NCBI RefSeq assembly: GCF_003015185.1
Contig: NZ_CP027860.1
Location: 2,852,001-2,916,000, forward strand
Direction of reading: 5' to 3'
DNA length: 64,000 nucleotides
From: Ahniella affigens
GTDB lineage: Bacteria > Pseudomonadota > Gammaproteobacteria > Xanthomonadales > Ahniellaceae
Below the pieces are notes generated by a model. The model was not told the origin of the DNA. It ran no database searches and was given only the letters and a program-made list of their open reading frames with translations. Of the stretch, positions 55,401-63,286 are shown in pieces (within the stretch, counting starts at the first letter, position 1; the number at the start of each line of letters is the position of its first letter). The position numbers and the translations under genes are program-made.

Positions 55401-55829
55401 GATTGTGCTGGTCCCCGCAACGTTACTCGTATTCGAGTTGCTGATCTCCAGCGATCCGTTGTTGAGTTGGTTGCCATCAATCTGCACCTGATCCGCACCA
55501 TTCAGATCAATCAAAGGCAACCCGGCCCCTGGATCACCGACGATACGGCGAACGCCAATCGGCTGCACCACCACGCTGCCGTATTGCGCCGCGCCGACGC
55601 CACTGGCGTTCAGCACGGCTGAGTTCGTCTCGGTGGTGTCTGCCAGAATCTCGATTTGAATGTCACCTTGATGCGCCCCGTTGTTGACCGCATCAAACGC
55701 AGCCTTCAAGGTCGGATACAGCATCGGGTTTGGGCTGACCCGGACGTTCTGCGCAAGCACCGGCCCCACGTTGACAAAAAGTAAGCCGAAAATCAGGACT
55801 GACGACAAGCGTTGAATCATGAGGACCAT
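52467..55829 (-). CDS. Secreted beta-helix / choice-of-anchor-D protein (paralogue 1)
   Basis: 1120 residues. A signal peptide ending VGPVLA is followed by QNVRVSPNPMLYPTLKAAFDAVN and a long right-handed beta-helix with IDLNGADQVQIDGNQL and TSTIRLRGEIQGAAL. Three Ig-like choice-of-anchor-D/HYDIN-type domains follow from about residue 800 (for example FGTVMTGERSNVQTLAVANV, DLGTVLIGNAAYSSAIEVGNP). The C-terminus is VLLADGFED. It is a clear paralogue of the neighbouring gene, with the same architecture and length and about half of positions identical by eye in the N- and C-terminal thirds. Likely extracellular or surface-attached; function unknown. Confidence 0.88.
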   Translation of the reverse strand: MVLMIQRLSSVLIFGLLFVNVGPVLAQNVRVSPNPMLYPTLKAAFDAVNNGAHQGDIQIEILADTTETNSAVLNASGVGAAQYGSVVVQPIGVRRIVGDPGAGLPLIDLNGADQVQIDGNQLNNGSLEISNSNTSNVAGTSTIRLRGEIQGAALTGLTIYSRATVPMGTPGGAVIISGATGQGIDTVTATNNVIGAPTTNSALRQGFFCLGSVTSAEAGNASITVGSNRFVDVFAPGANTAAIYVGNGCHTMTIGGNQIHQSVVRQFDTLTTPVTHHGIHVDVTTAAVNAGAIDVGGNRFGARDVDTSDNVFSGGNAKIIGIFLRLPPDQVGSAHFNQITRLQRTGANASGIGDSAAFVGINIASGAFTANNNEIGPLLVETNTGSPTEVTAIAMRGPAELLINGLDIRDMRVRSVGGLTDFRLHGVLCTASQNGGALLRIRNARIGDREFASLISESASPLGGRVVGIQSDCQNNDIQSNTITRISGPSYGGPNGLPATQGIWVRAPANGSALVIKNRVYDLSNSYSVAAPMVQGISVESDATTGLNEVSHNAVFTLQAREGGLASLQGMSLKTASSLRVHDNSVYLGRRPDASQITGDLAMTGVRIEGTGQVLFRQNSVLVEGGPGGGGVPTSAVQVVAPSAALLENNVIANVHTNEQAATTHVALWLVDGHSSTHDYNLIHAGGSGGVAVRRSTGNNHQDYPALASWLAVAGGGTHSLDANPRFQLKDVLHLRGDSPAHHVGATNLDPPMPLDIDDDFRPGGDGLVDLGADELGGGQPQGDLAVSSFRLQFGTVMTGERSNVQTLAVANVALPGAAVLGASIVFDQQGAFFEQNSTCGFGIGLDAGESCDLRVHLESNAPGSYRGSLRLISQDGQTSFTSLEGDVVAPVLSAATANRVFARVGNTVPVSLDLVNGGSPAWWRIDNLVGVLSPFTHIGNGNCGAFPVTVSGATPCSLQATFLPFGTGPVDAIATLSGSAGYQGGAPIDVPAVLRGFGTSGGIGIFPSVVDLGTVLIGNAAYSSAIEVGNPDTVARTISRTTPVLPPFATSGSGTCDASPGVLVPAHGACVQRIEFAPVGVGFFEQVLTFQSSNGDSQTLTIRGTGTSQDVLLADGFED

Positions 55830-56053
55830 TGGGACAGTAAGGTGAGGATGCGCCCCTGGCGTCTCCGCGGGACTTGCGCGCGAAGTTTGCCCACTTTCTC
55901 ATAAGCACGCCATTCGCTTTGACATTCGTCGCCAAATTGGCTCTGATTGTGTCCACGAGTATCCCTGTGACGTGAGACAGATCAGGCGCAATACATCACG
56001 TAGGCGTCGCTACCACGGCAACCTGACCCACGAAGCCGCAGGCGTCGGCCGTG

Positions 56054-59000
56054 TTACTCAAACCCATCCGCATGCAGCACGCCAGCTGGCACGCCCGTAC
56101 CGCGCAGGAGCACAGTCATGGCGTCGCCATCACTGGACTGCACCGTCAGCGTCTGTTCGAACACACCCGGCCCAATGGGCGAGAAGCCGACACGCTGCAC
56201 GCACGATGCATGCGCCGCGACCGACACGCCCGGCGATGCCGCGCACGTCGTGCCCGCAGCCTCGAAAAATGGAGCCTGAACTGGCGTCACTACAGCGACA
56301 CTGCGGGCCGCCAAATCGCCGTTGCCGAGGTAAGCCGTCAGGGGTTCGGCGCTTGCGCCGACCTCGACATTACCAAAGTTCAGCACCGTGGGAAGTGCGC
56401 CCAAGGTGTTGGTTGTACCGACCGCTTGAATGATGACCGGCGACACCCACGGCAGACCACCATAAAATCCAGCCCGTCCGCGAACAAACGCAAACGAATT
56501 CGCAGAACCCGCCGTATTCGGCGCAAACTGAAGGTCCAAAGTGCATCCCTGCATCGGACCAAGTTGCACCGGTAGCGGCCCGCAAGTTCCGTTACCGATC
56601 AGGCTGAAAGGGGTAGATAGGTTGTTGATTGCGTCGATCTGCCAATAGTCAGGCACGCCAAGATTCTCGAGTTGCAAACTCGCAGCGACGGTGCTGAAGA
56701 CGCGCGCAAACAGGGGGCTTTCTATCCCTGCGCGCAGCGTCGGGGCCACAACTTCGCCAGTCAACGAAACGAAAGCAGTCTCGCCTCGGCTCGAAGAGAT
56801 GCGCAGACTGCTTTGCACCGGCGCAGCCGTCTCCGATTGCATCACCAGTCCAATCACGCAGCTGTCGCCCGGCGCCAGACTTGAGCCTGGCGAACACGTC
56901 GTCCCATCGCCAAACGTGATCCCGTTTTGGAAGTCGATGTCGTACTGAACCGTGATCCCCTCTGCTATGGCCGGTGCATCATTTGCCAAGACGAGAGACT
57001 GTACCGGGCTATATTCACCGGTTATGACTGTCCCGAAGTCGATCGAAGAACGCGATACCGAAAGTGAACCTGGCTCAACCCCGGGCACGTGCTCATCGGC
57101 ACCGAGATCCGCCAGCCCGTCGGTTCCCGGGCGCGGATCATTGTCGATATCGAACGCATCAAGTCCGCTCAATCCGATCGGCGTCAGGGCAATGTTTCGG
57201 GCGACCGAATCAGCCCGCAGATGCAACACGTTGTTCAGCATGAATCCCGGCTCGTCGCTGAGATTGTGCGTCCCCCCGCCCACAAGCGATTGCCAACTGG
57301 CGAGATCGTTAAAGTCCTGATTGACCGTGCCGTTGCTGCTTCGAATCAGAACGCCACCCACCCCGCTAGCATCGTAGAGATTGTAGTCATGCTGGTTGGA
57401 GTAACCATCGACGAACCAGACTGCCACATGCTGGCCGGTGCCAGTGTCGTTGCTGCGCTGATTGGCGATCACGTTGTTCTGCATCAATGCCTGGGTCGGT
57501 GCCAAAAGCTCGATCGCCCGCGTCGCCTCAGATCCGGTAACGCCTTCCCCAGTGAGCAGCACGCTGTTATGCAGAACAGACGCCGTGCCTGTTCCTTCCA
57601 GCCGAATACCGCCCATCGCCATACCGGCTCGAATCGGTGACCCATCCCAGTTCTCGCCGAGCTTGACGGAATTGCCATAGACGAGGGTTGAACTACTGGA
57701 TTTGATGCGTAAGCCTTGCAGCATCGCGTTCGGCGCATCGGCCTGGAGCCCGTAGATCGCGTTCAAGGAGACGCTGTTGATGCTCGCAGTCGCCGAATTG
57801 TCGACCATGATTCCTTGCACGGTTGCCGAGCCGGAAAGGCTGCTCGAACGCAAGTGCGACACTTGGTTGTTGCGAATATTCGCGAGACCATTTGCTTGGT
57901 TGCGCACATAAAGGCCGAGCACAGCAGAAACCGCACCATCCCCGGCCTCGCCCGGAGCAACCAGCCCGGCAATCGTGCTGTTGGTGACGAGTGATCGCGC
58001 ACATTCGCTATAGACACCGGAAACCTGTCCGCCCAGCGGCGAAGTGGATTCGACCACCAGCGAATCCGACAACAAGCCGCCCACCCGCGCGAACGACAGG
58101 TTCAGTTCGGACAGGGCACCAGGCGCCTGCACGCACTGAATCCCATAAAGGCGAAGCTGCGTTTGGCCACTTGGGGATCTCGACTTGATGTCATACAGCC
58201 AGGGATTGAATGCCAAGAGATCGCCAGAGCCATAGAGCCCCATTCCCACAACATCCGCAGCGCCCGCCCAATTGGTCTCGAATACAAAGGGGCCAAACCG
58301 GTCGTTAAAGCTGCCATGGTATGAACGCGTCACCAGCAAGCCCGCGAACGGCGCCGCCACACCGACACCACTCGAGTCCGCGTTCAGGCGCTGGATCCGG
58401 CCAACCAGATTGTCCCGAGACTCGGTGAGCTGGTCGGGGCCCGAGTCGATGAAGATCCCAACGAATTTTCCATTGCCGTCGACCAAACGCATATCCGCAC
58501 TGCTATTTGGCCCACTGCCGCCGATCGTGTTACGAAGCAGGTAGATGGGATTCGGCGCTGCAGCGACGCTAGTTGCATGAATCCGGATCCCGAAATGTGT
58601 CGGCGCGATACGTGGCGACCCAAAATGCTGGATTCGGCTCTGATAGATCTCGTTGTCTGTAATGGCAAGCCCATGACAACCATTGCCAATCTGAATGGCG
58701 GCACTGTCGGCGTCGCTCGAGAAGATGTTGGCGAACCGATTTCGACTGACGGTGAGCGCGGCATTGCCCGCGGCGACTGAATCCGTCGCGCCGGTGCAAA
58801 AGAATCCTTGCGTCAAGGTTGAATCATTTTGCGAACTGCCAATAAGGTTGCCGTCGATCAGAACTGAATCGACCCCTTCACCCAAGGTGTCGCTAATCAC
58901 CAACGCCCCACCAGCGGCGCCCATGGGGACGGTGGCGTCGCTGAAAATTCGAAGATTGCTGAGATTTGCAGTCCGAATGTCGCCTCGCAGCCGTATGGTG

Positions 59001-59410
59001 CTGGTGCCCACGGTGTGGGACTGACTGAAGTTGCTGAAAGTCAGGGTGTTGCCATCGTGGTTGATGCCATTGATCGTCACGTTGTCGGCACCGTTGAGAT
59101 CAACCATGGGTTGCCCATTGCCTGGGTTGCCAGCAACTGTTCTGGCGCCGACCGGCACCATCGTGACGGATGCATACGACGCTGCTCCGACACCACTCGC
59201 ATTCAGGACGGCAGTCGTGTTCTCGACCGTATCTTCCAGAATTTCAATCTGAACGGTGCCGGCATGTGCCCCCGCATTGATTGCATCAAACGCTGCTTTC
59301 AACGTCGGATAAGACGATGGGTTTGGGCTGACTTGGACATTTTGCGCAGTTGCCGATCCGGCAACAATCAGGGCCGACAATAGTGCGCACTTCAGAACTG
59401 GAGACCGCAT
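56054..59410 (-). CDS. Secreted beta-helix / choice-of-anchor-D protein (paralogue 2)
   Basis: 1118 residues; AAAGGA ribosome-binding site before the ATG and signal peptide ending VAGSATA. The mature start QNVQVSPNPSSYPTLKAAFDAIN matches paralogue 1, as do VDLNGADNVTINGINH and the three HYDIN-type domains (FGTVITGEYSPVQSLVLAND, NFGNVEVGASAEPLTAYLGN). The C-terminus is VLHADGFE. The 643-base-long upstream region carries copies D and B of the hairpin repeat, copy D lying about 30 bases before the start codon, within the probable leader. The two paralogues are 224 bases apart and may be separate transcripts. Confidence 0.88.
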   Translation of the reverse strand: MRSPVLKCALLSALIVAGSATAQNVQVSPNPSSYPTLKAAFDAINAGAHAGTVQIEILEDTVENTTAVLNASGVGAASYASVTMVPVGARTVAGNPGNGQPMVDLNGADNVTINGINHDGNTLTFSNFSQSHTVGTSTIRLRGDIRTANLSNLRIFSDATVPMGAAGGALVISDTLGEGVDSVLIDGNLIGSSQNDSTLTQGFFCTGATDSVAAGNAALTVSRNRFANIFSSDADSAAIQIGNGCHGLAITDNEIYQSRIQHFGSPRIAPTHFGIRIHATSVAAAPNPIYLLRNTIGGSGPNSSADMRLVDGNGKFVGIFIDSGPDQLTESRDNLVGRIQRLNADSSGVGVAAPFAGLLVTRSYHGSFNDRFGPFVFETNWAGAADVVGMGLYGSGDLLAFNPWLYDIKSRSPSGQTQLRLYGIQCVQAPGALSELNLSFARVGGLLSDSLVVESTSPLGGQVSGVYSECARSLVTNSTIAGLVAPGEAGDGAVSAVLGLYVRNQANGLANIRNNQVSHLRSSSLSGSATVQGIMVDNSATASINSVSLNAIYGLQADAPNAMLQGLRIKSSSSTLVYGNSVKLGENWDGSPIRAGMAMGGIRLEGTGTASVLHNSVLLTGEGVTGSEATRAIELLAPTQALMQNNVIANQRSNDTGTGQHVAVWFVDGYSNQHDYNLYDASGVGGVLIRSSNGTVNQDFNDLASWQSLVGGGTHNLSDEPGFMLNNVLHLRADSVARNIALTPIGLSGLDAFDIDNDPRPGTDGLADLGADEHVPGVEPGSLSVSRSSIDFGTVITGEYSPVQSLVLANDAPAIAEGITVQYDIDFQNGITFGDGTTCSPGSSLAPGDSCVIGLVMQSETAAPVQSSLRISSSRGETAFVSLTGEVVAPTLRAGIESPLFARVFSTVAASLQLENLGVPDYWQIDAINNLSTPFSLIGNGTCGPLPVQLGPMQGCTLDLQFAPNTAGSANSFAFVRGRAGFYGGLPWVSPVIIQAVGTTNTLGALPTVLNFGNVEVGASAEPLTAYLGNGDLAARSVAVVTPVQAPFFEAAGTTCAASPGVSVAAHASCVQRVGFSPIGPGVFEQTLTVQSSDGDAMTVLLRGTGVPAGVLHADGFE

Positions 59411-59438
59411 GCAAATCCTTTGTGACCGATTAAAAGCA

Positions 59439-59467
59439 TCTGAATGAGTCCGTCGTGAACGTTCAGA
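59439..59467. repeat. Solo first hairpin of five-hairpin repeat (copy D)
   Basis: TCTGAA...TTCAGA arms enclose GTCCGTCGTGAAC, matching hairpin 1 of copies A and B with diverged loop. It lies in the upstream leader of the minus-strand beta-helix gene and could influence its expression (inference). Confidence 0.65.
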
Positions 59468-59495
59468 CTTTGCTTACGTGACGACTGAACGCGCT

Positions 59496-59650
59496 AAGGA
59501 GGGTCTGAATAAGTCCATCCTGGACTTTCAGACCCACAATGAGTCCGGCACATGTCCGGACTCATTGCTCCAGAATCAAGCACTAGCGTGCTCGATTCTG
59601 GGCGGGCCATCCATGGCCCGCATCGCCTCTGAACTTGTTCAGAGGCTCTC
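59496..59650. repeat. Five-hairpin dispersed repeat, copy B
   Basis: Same order and orientation as copy A, about 90% identical by eye: GTCTGAA...TTCAGAC, CAATGAGTCCGG/CCGGACTCATTG, GAATCAAGCAC/GTGCTCGATTC, GCGGGCCA/TGGCCCGC, GCCTCTGAAC/GTTCAGAGGC. In hairpin 2 a C-G pair of copy A is replaced by A-T, a compensatory change that keeps the stem. Hairpin 3 gained one A·C mismatch. Confidence 0.9.
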
Positions 59651-60042
59651 AAACTTGAGTTACTCGAAATCAGACCCCGGCGTCGCGCACCGACCACCAC
59701 CAATGTCCGCGCAGCGGCTCCGGTGTGGCTCGGTCGCGCCAATGGGCGCTCACACCGACGATTTGCGGTGCGAGATTCCCCCAACTGGCCGCGAAATTTG
59801 CGAACTGTCGAGGTGTTTCAAAGCCCTCGGTTCTCACTGTACGAGGCTTGTGCAGGATTTGGCGACTGTATCGCCGCCTCTTGTGGTGAATCACAGTTTC
59901 GCGAGACGCTTAATGACAGGCAGTCGCTGAACACGCCCAGCGGCGATTCGGGCCGTCCTTGGCCCGATCACAACGTCCAACGGACAAAGCCGCAGAGTTC
60001 TTGTGCTGATACACTGCGAGTGCGAGTAGAGCGGAGGCAATC
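59651..60042. other. 392-base intergenic region without visible gene
   Basis: Between repeat copy B and the next secreted-protein gene. Short open frames on both strands lack start signals and family resemblance. A possible -10 box TACACT at 60010-60015 and a strong GCGGAGG ribosome-binding site precede the gene at 60043; no matching -35 box is seen. Confidence 0.5.
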
Positions 60043-61404
60043 ATGGGCATGCTGAACCGTACCGCGATGTGGCTGATTGGGTTGGCATGGTGCACCCCTT
60101 GCTTGGGTGGCACATTGACGAATCTTGCCATGACACCCGCTGTGACGACGGTTGGCACCACGACCCAGTACACCGTGACGTTTCGCGCGCCGTCGACGAC
60201 CTTCGGACCCAATCGCGCGTTGCGCATCAATAACGCCGCGGGCGCTGGCGGCAACACCAATTTCCAGGGTGCCACCGTGCAGTCGGCCAGCGGCGGGTTG
60301 ACGCTTACGGTTGGACTGGCGGCGGCCACTGAAATCTACGTTTATCCCTCAGCTGGGAGCCCGACGGTAGCGGCCAACACCACGATCACTATCGTGTTCA
60401 ACGGCATCACCAACCCGATCGTCACCAACGGCAACCCGTACGCCTTGGAAGTGGGTGTTCTCGATGGCTCTGCCATCGATACCGGCACCGCTCCGGGAAA
60501 CACCTACACCGCCAATCCCGCCCCGTTCGTCGTGACGCCGATTCCAGATCAGACCAACCTGGAAGAGCAATCCGGACAAGTCGTCGTGGCCAGCAACCTG
60601 AACACTCATTTCAGTGATGGCGATGGCGACCCGTTGAGCTTTGCGATCCAGAGCAATTCCAATGCTGCGGCGGTCACGCCGCAGATCATTGGCAACAGTC
60701 TGCGCGTGACGCCAAATGGATTTGGGACCGCCACGATCACGATTCGGGCCAGCGACGGGCAGGAGGGATTTGCCGACGATACGTTCATGGTGCGCGCGAT
60801 CGGATTCTTGAGTAGTCCGGGCGTGACGCCGGGCGACACCATCGTCGGCCGCACCACGAGCTATACCCTGAGTTTCACGACCGACACCGCAGTATCAGCA
60901 GGCGACTTCCTCGCGTTCTATACCGGCGTCGGCGGGGCCAATCAGACCAACAGCGCGCTCGTCTCTCTGAGTGGTGGGCTCAGCGGCACCAAGACCAGCG
61001 GTGGCAGCACGGGCACCGTCATTCGCATCGACAGCGGCAGCATTGCGGCGCACACAGCCATGACGCTGGTGCTCGGGAATCTGGTGAACCCATTGGTCGC
61101 CGGAACCAGCCCGCAGTACCTGATCGAAAAGACCGACGGCAGCCAAACCCAAGACTATGCTCGCTTGCTGGGGACGCAATTTTTCGACCCGCCAGACAGC
61201 GTTTTTGCCAACAGTTTTGAAGACAGCGGTTTGACGATCTGGAAATCCGTTTGGCCGACCGACGGCTCGGCTGCGGCAGTGATTTGGTATGACCCCATCA
61301 GTGATCGCTATCGCATTGGTGAGGAGATCCGCGCGGGCGATGATCCGACCTTGAATCCGTGGCTTCGGGCAGCGATTTCAACCGGGAATCTGCCACCGAA
61401 TTAA
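60043..61404 (+). CDS. Secreted beta-sandwich protein with internal FANSFED motif
   Basis: 453 residues with a strong GCGGAGG ribosome-binding site and signal peptide (MWLIGLAWCTPCLGG). Two related immunoglobulin-like units begin LTNLAMTPAVTTVGTTTQYTVTF and LSSPGVTPGDTIVGRTTSYTLSF, each ending in a LNG/LGNLVNP-type strand. Between them lies a cadherin-like FVVTPIPDQTNLEEQSGQVVV...HFSDGDGDPLSFAIQ segment. Near the C-terminus comes SVFANSFED, the same motif that ends the neighbouring secreted proteins, but here about 60 further residues follow (WKSVWPTDGSAAAVIWYDPISDRYRIG). Surface or extracellular; function unknown. Confidence 0.82.
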   Translation: MGMLNRTAMWLIGLAWCTPCLGGTLTNLAMTPAVTTVGTTTQYTVTFRAPSTTFGPNRALRINNAAGAGGNTNFQGATVQSASGGLTLTVGLAAATEIYVYPSAGSPTVAANTTITIVFNGITNPIVTNGNPYALEVGVLDGSAIDTGTAPGNTYTANPAPFVVTPIPDQTNLEEQSGQVVVASNLNTHFSDGDGDPLSFAIQSNSNAAAVTPQIIGNSLRVTPNGFGTATITIRASDGQEGFADDTFMVRAIGFLSSPGVTPGDTIVGRTTSYTLSFTTDTAVSAGDFLAFYTGVGGANQTNSALVSLSGGLSGTKTSGGSTGTVIRIDSGSIAAHTAMTLVLGNLVNPLVAGTSPQYLIEKTDGSQTQDYARLLGTQFFDPPDSVFANSFEDSGLTIWKSVWPTDGSAAAVIWYDPISDRYRIGEEIRAGDDPTLNPWLRAAISTGNLPPN

Positions 61405-61822
61405 CGCAACAGGCAGGCGCAATCGTTCAGCCGAGCGCAACAGGGTCGACCCGCTTGGTGCGGCCGTTGCACGAGGCCTGGGTCTCGTAGCCTTGGCGTC
61501 TCGAAGCCAGGGGAACTCGATTCACGAGTCTGCGGCCACATGAACCCCAAACCTGAACCGACTGGATGCGCCCAACCTACTCGAATCGTTAAAACCGTGT
61601 TAAGACTTTCGTTCAGTTTTCCCTTTTAGAACAAGGGTTTGACGAGACATTCTGAGGCAGGTTATTGTCCAGCCTTCGCCCTAGTGAAGTGACTGTGAGT
61701 CCATGCTGCGACCAGCCGCCCTTGCTGCCCAGCTCTTGCCTGCCTTCACGGGTATTCCCATACCTTGCCTGATGCCTGGCGCGTGTGCGCCGGCCTCAGC
61801 TGATTGATTGGACCCTGCACGC
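61405..61822. other. 418-base intergenic region upstream of M23 hydrolase
   Basis: No gene recognised. It contains the promoter candidate at 61639-61668 and an AT-richer stretch (61590-61640). tyrS, which is divergent from this murein hydrolase in several relatives, is absent. Confidence 0.5.
61639..61668 (+). promoter_or_regulatory. Candidate sigma-70 promoter for M23 hydrolase-anmK
   Basis: TTGACG (-35) is separated by 18 bases from TATTGT (-10), about 150 bases before the M23 gene start. Inferred from consensus similarity only. Confidence 0.45.
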
Positions 61823-63286
61823 ATGCTGTTTCGAAACGACGACGAGAAAAGCCGGCAGCGCCAACGCCGCCAAGCCCTTCGCCGCCACGCCCAGCGCCGG
61901 CACAAGCATTTTTACAACGCCTGGCCCGACTGGAGCTTCATCCAGAACTTCCGCGCCGCGCCGGTCACTTGGCGCAGCGAACGCGGAATGATCACGATTG
62001 TCGCCGGCATTCTGGCGCTGCTTGCGCTCGTCGTACTGCCCAGCTGGGCGGCGGTGTTCGGGCGCGGGGAACTGCCGCTCGGGCCTACCATTCCGCTGGT
62101 CTTGCCCGCAATGACCACCGACGCGCCCACCTGGAAGGACGATCGCCAAGCGCTGATCAACGGCGTTTACACTCGGATCGATGAAGCCGGGATGTGGACA
62201 ACCATCACGGTCGAGAAAGGACAGACACTCGGCGCAATCTTTGCCGAGATCGGCGTCAATGGCAGCCATCTGGCGCAGCTCCTGGGCCAGATGAAGGACT
62301 CGCGGGCCCTGACCACGCTCAAGCCGGGTGAAAAGCTGGGCGTCAAACGTGCGCCGGACGGCCATCTCCTCGCCATTCAGTACGACGCCGACGGCAACAC
62401 CCGGAAACTGGTCGAGTGGCATGGCGATCGCGTTCAGGAATCGACGATTGAGCGTCCTCTCGAACGCCGCACCCACGTGGCGTCCGGCATCATCGAGAGT
62501 TCCCTGTTTGCCGCCGCTGAAGACGCCGGCCTCAGCGATGACATGGTGGTCGAATTGGCCAAGGTGTTCGGTTACGACATCGACATGGCGCAGGACCTGC
62601 GTAAGGGTGACAAGTTCTTCGTGGTCTACGAGGCCAGCTATCGCGATGGCGAGCCGGTCGCCGGCGGTCGGGTGTTGGCGGCAACGTTCTACAACCGCGC
62701 CAAGCGCTTCGAAGCGGTTGGCTACCAGCGCGCCGGCGGCGATTTCGAGTATTACGACCAGAGCGGCCGACCGCTGCGCAAGGACTTCATCCGCACGCCG
62801 GTCGAGTTCTCCCGGATCAGCTCGCGGTTCTCCTCCGCCCGCAAGCATCCGGTGCTCGGCACCGTGCGCGCGCATCGCGGCGTCGACTACGCGGCCCCGT
62901 CCGGCACGCCAATCATTGCTGCGTCCAATGGCAAGGTCAGCTTTTCTGGCTGGCAGAATGGCTATGGCAACGTGATCATTCTCGATCATGGACGCGGCTA
63001 CTCGACGCTCTACGGGCATATGTCCCGGCGTGTGGCCAACCGTGGTGTCCGCGTGCGTCAGGGCGAGGTCATTGGCTACGTCGGCATGACCGGACTCGCC
63101 AGTGGCCCGCATCTGCACTATGAATTCCGCGTCAACGGCGTGCACCGCGATCCGCTGAAGGTCACGATGCCGCCACCAGAACGCCTGCCACTGACCTTGA
63201 TGGCAGCGTTCCAGAAAGCGGTCAAGCCATCGCTTTATTTGCTCGCCCGGTTGGAAGGCCCGTTCCCGACCACGGTTCAGAAGTAA
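61823..63286 (+). CDS. M23 family murein DD-endopeptidase with OapA/LysM-like domain
   Basis: 487 residues, MepM-like, cleaving peptidoglycan cross-links in the periplasm. A basic cytoplasmic N-terminus of about 55 residues (KSRQRQRRQALRRHAQRRHKH) precedes one membrane anchor (GMITIVAGILALLALVVLPSW). The OapA/LysM-like region (TITVEKGQTLGAIFAEIGVNGSHL) follows, then a helical segment and the M23 domain with zinc ligands in HRGVDYAAPSG and HLHYEFRVNG. The ATG of MLFRNDDEK was chosen over a TTG five codons upstream. The stop overlaps the anmK start (TAATG), linking cell-wall cleavage to muropeptide recycling. Confidence 0.92.
   Translation: MLFRNDDEKSRQRQRRQALRRHAQRRHKHFYNAWPDWSFIQNFRAAPVTWRSERGMITIVAGILALLALVVLPSWAAVFGRGELPLGPTIPLVLPAMTTDAPTWKDDRQALINGVYTRIDEAGMWTTITVEKGQTLGAIFAEIGVNGSHLAQLLGQMKDSRALTTLKPGEKLGVKRAPDGHLLAIQYDADGNTRKLVEWHGDRVQESTIERPLERRTHVASGIIESSLFAAAEDAGLSDDMVVELAKVFGYDIDMAQDLRKGDKFFVVYEASYRDGEPVAGGRVLAATFYNRAKRFEAVGYQRAGGDFEYYDQSGRPLRKDFIRTPVEFSRISSRFSSARKHPVLGTVRAHRGVDYAAPSGTPIIAASNGKVSFSGWQNGYGNVIILDHGRGYSTLYGHMSRRVANRGVRVRQGEVIGYVGMTGLASGPHLHYEFRVNGVHRDPLKVTMPPPERLPLTLMAAFQKAVKPSLYLLARLEGPFPTTVQK

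Noticed and set aside
59670-59894. Short minus-strand frame of 74 codons
   Set aside because: No ribosome-binding site or family resemblance; the region is a repeat-rich intergenic gap.
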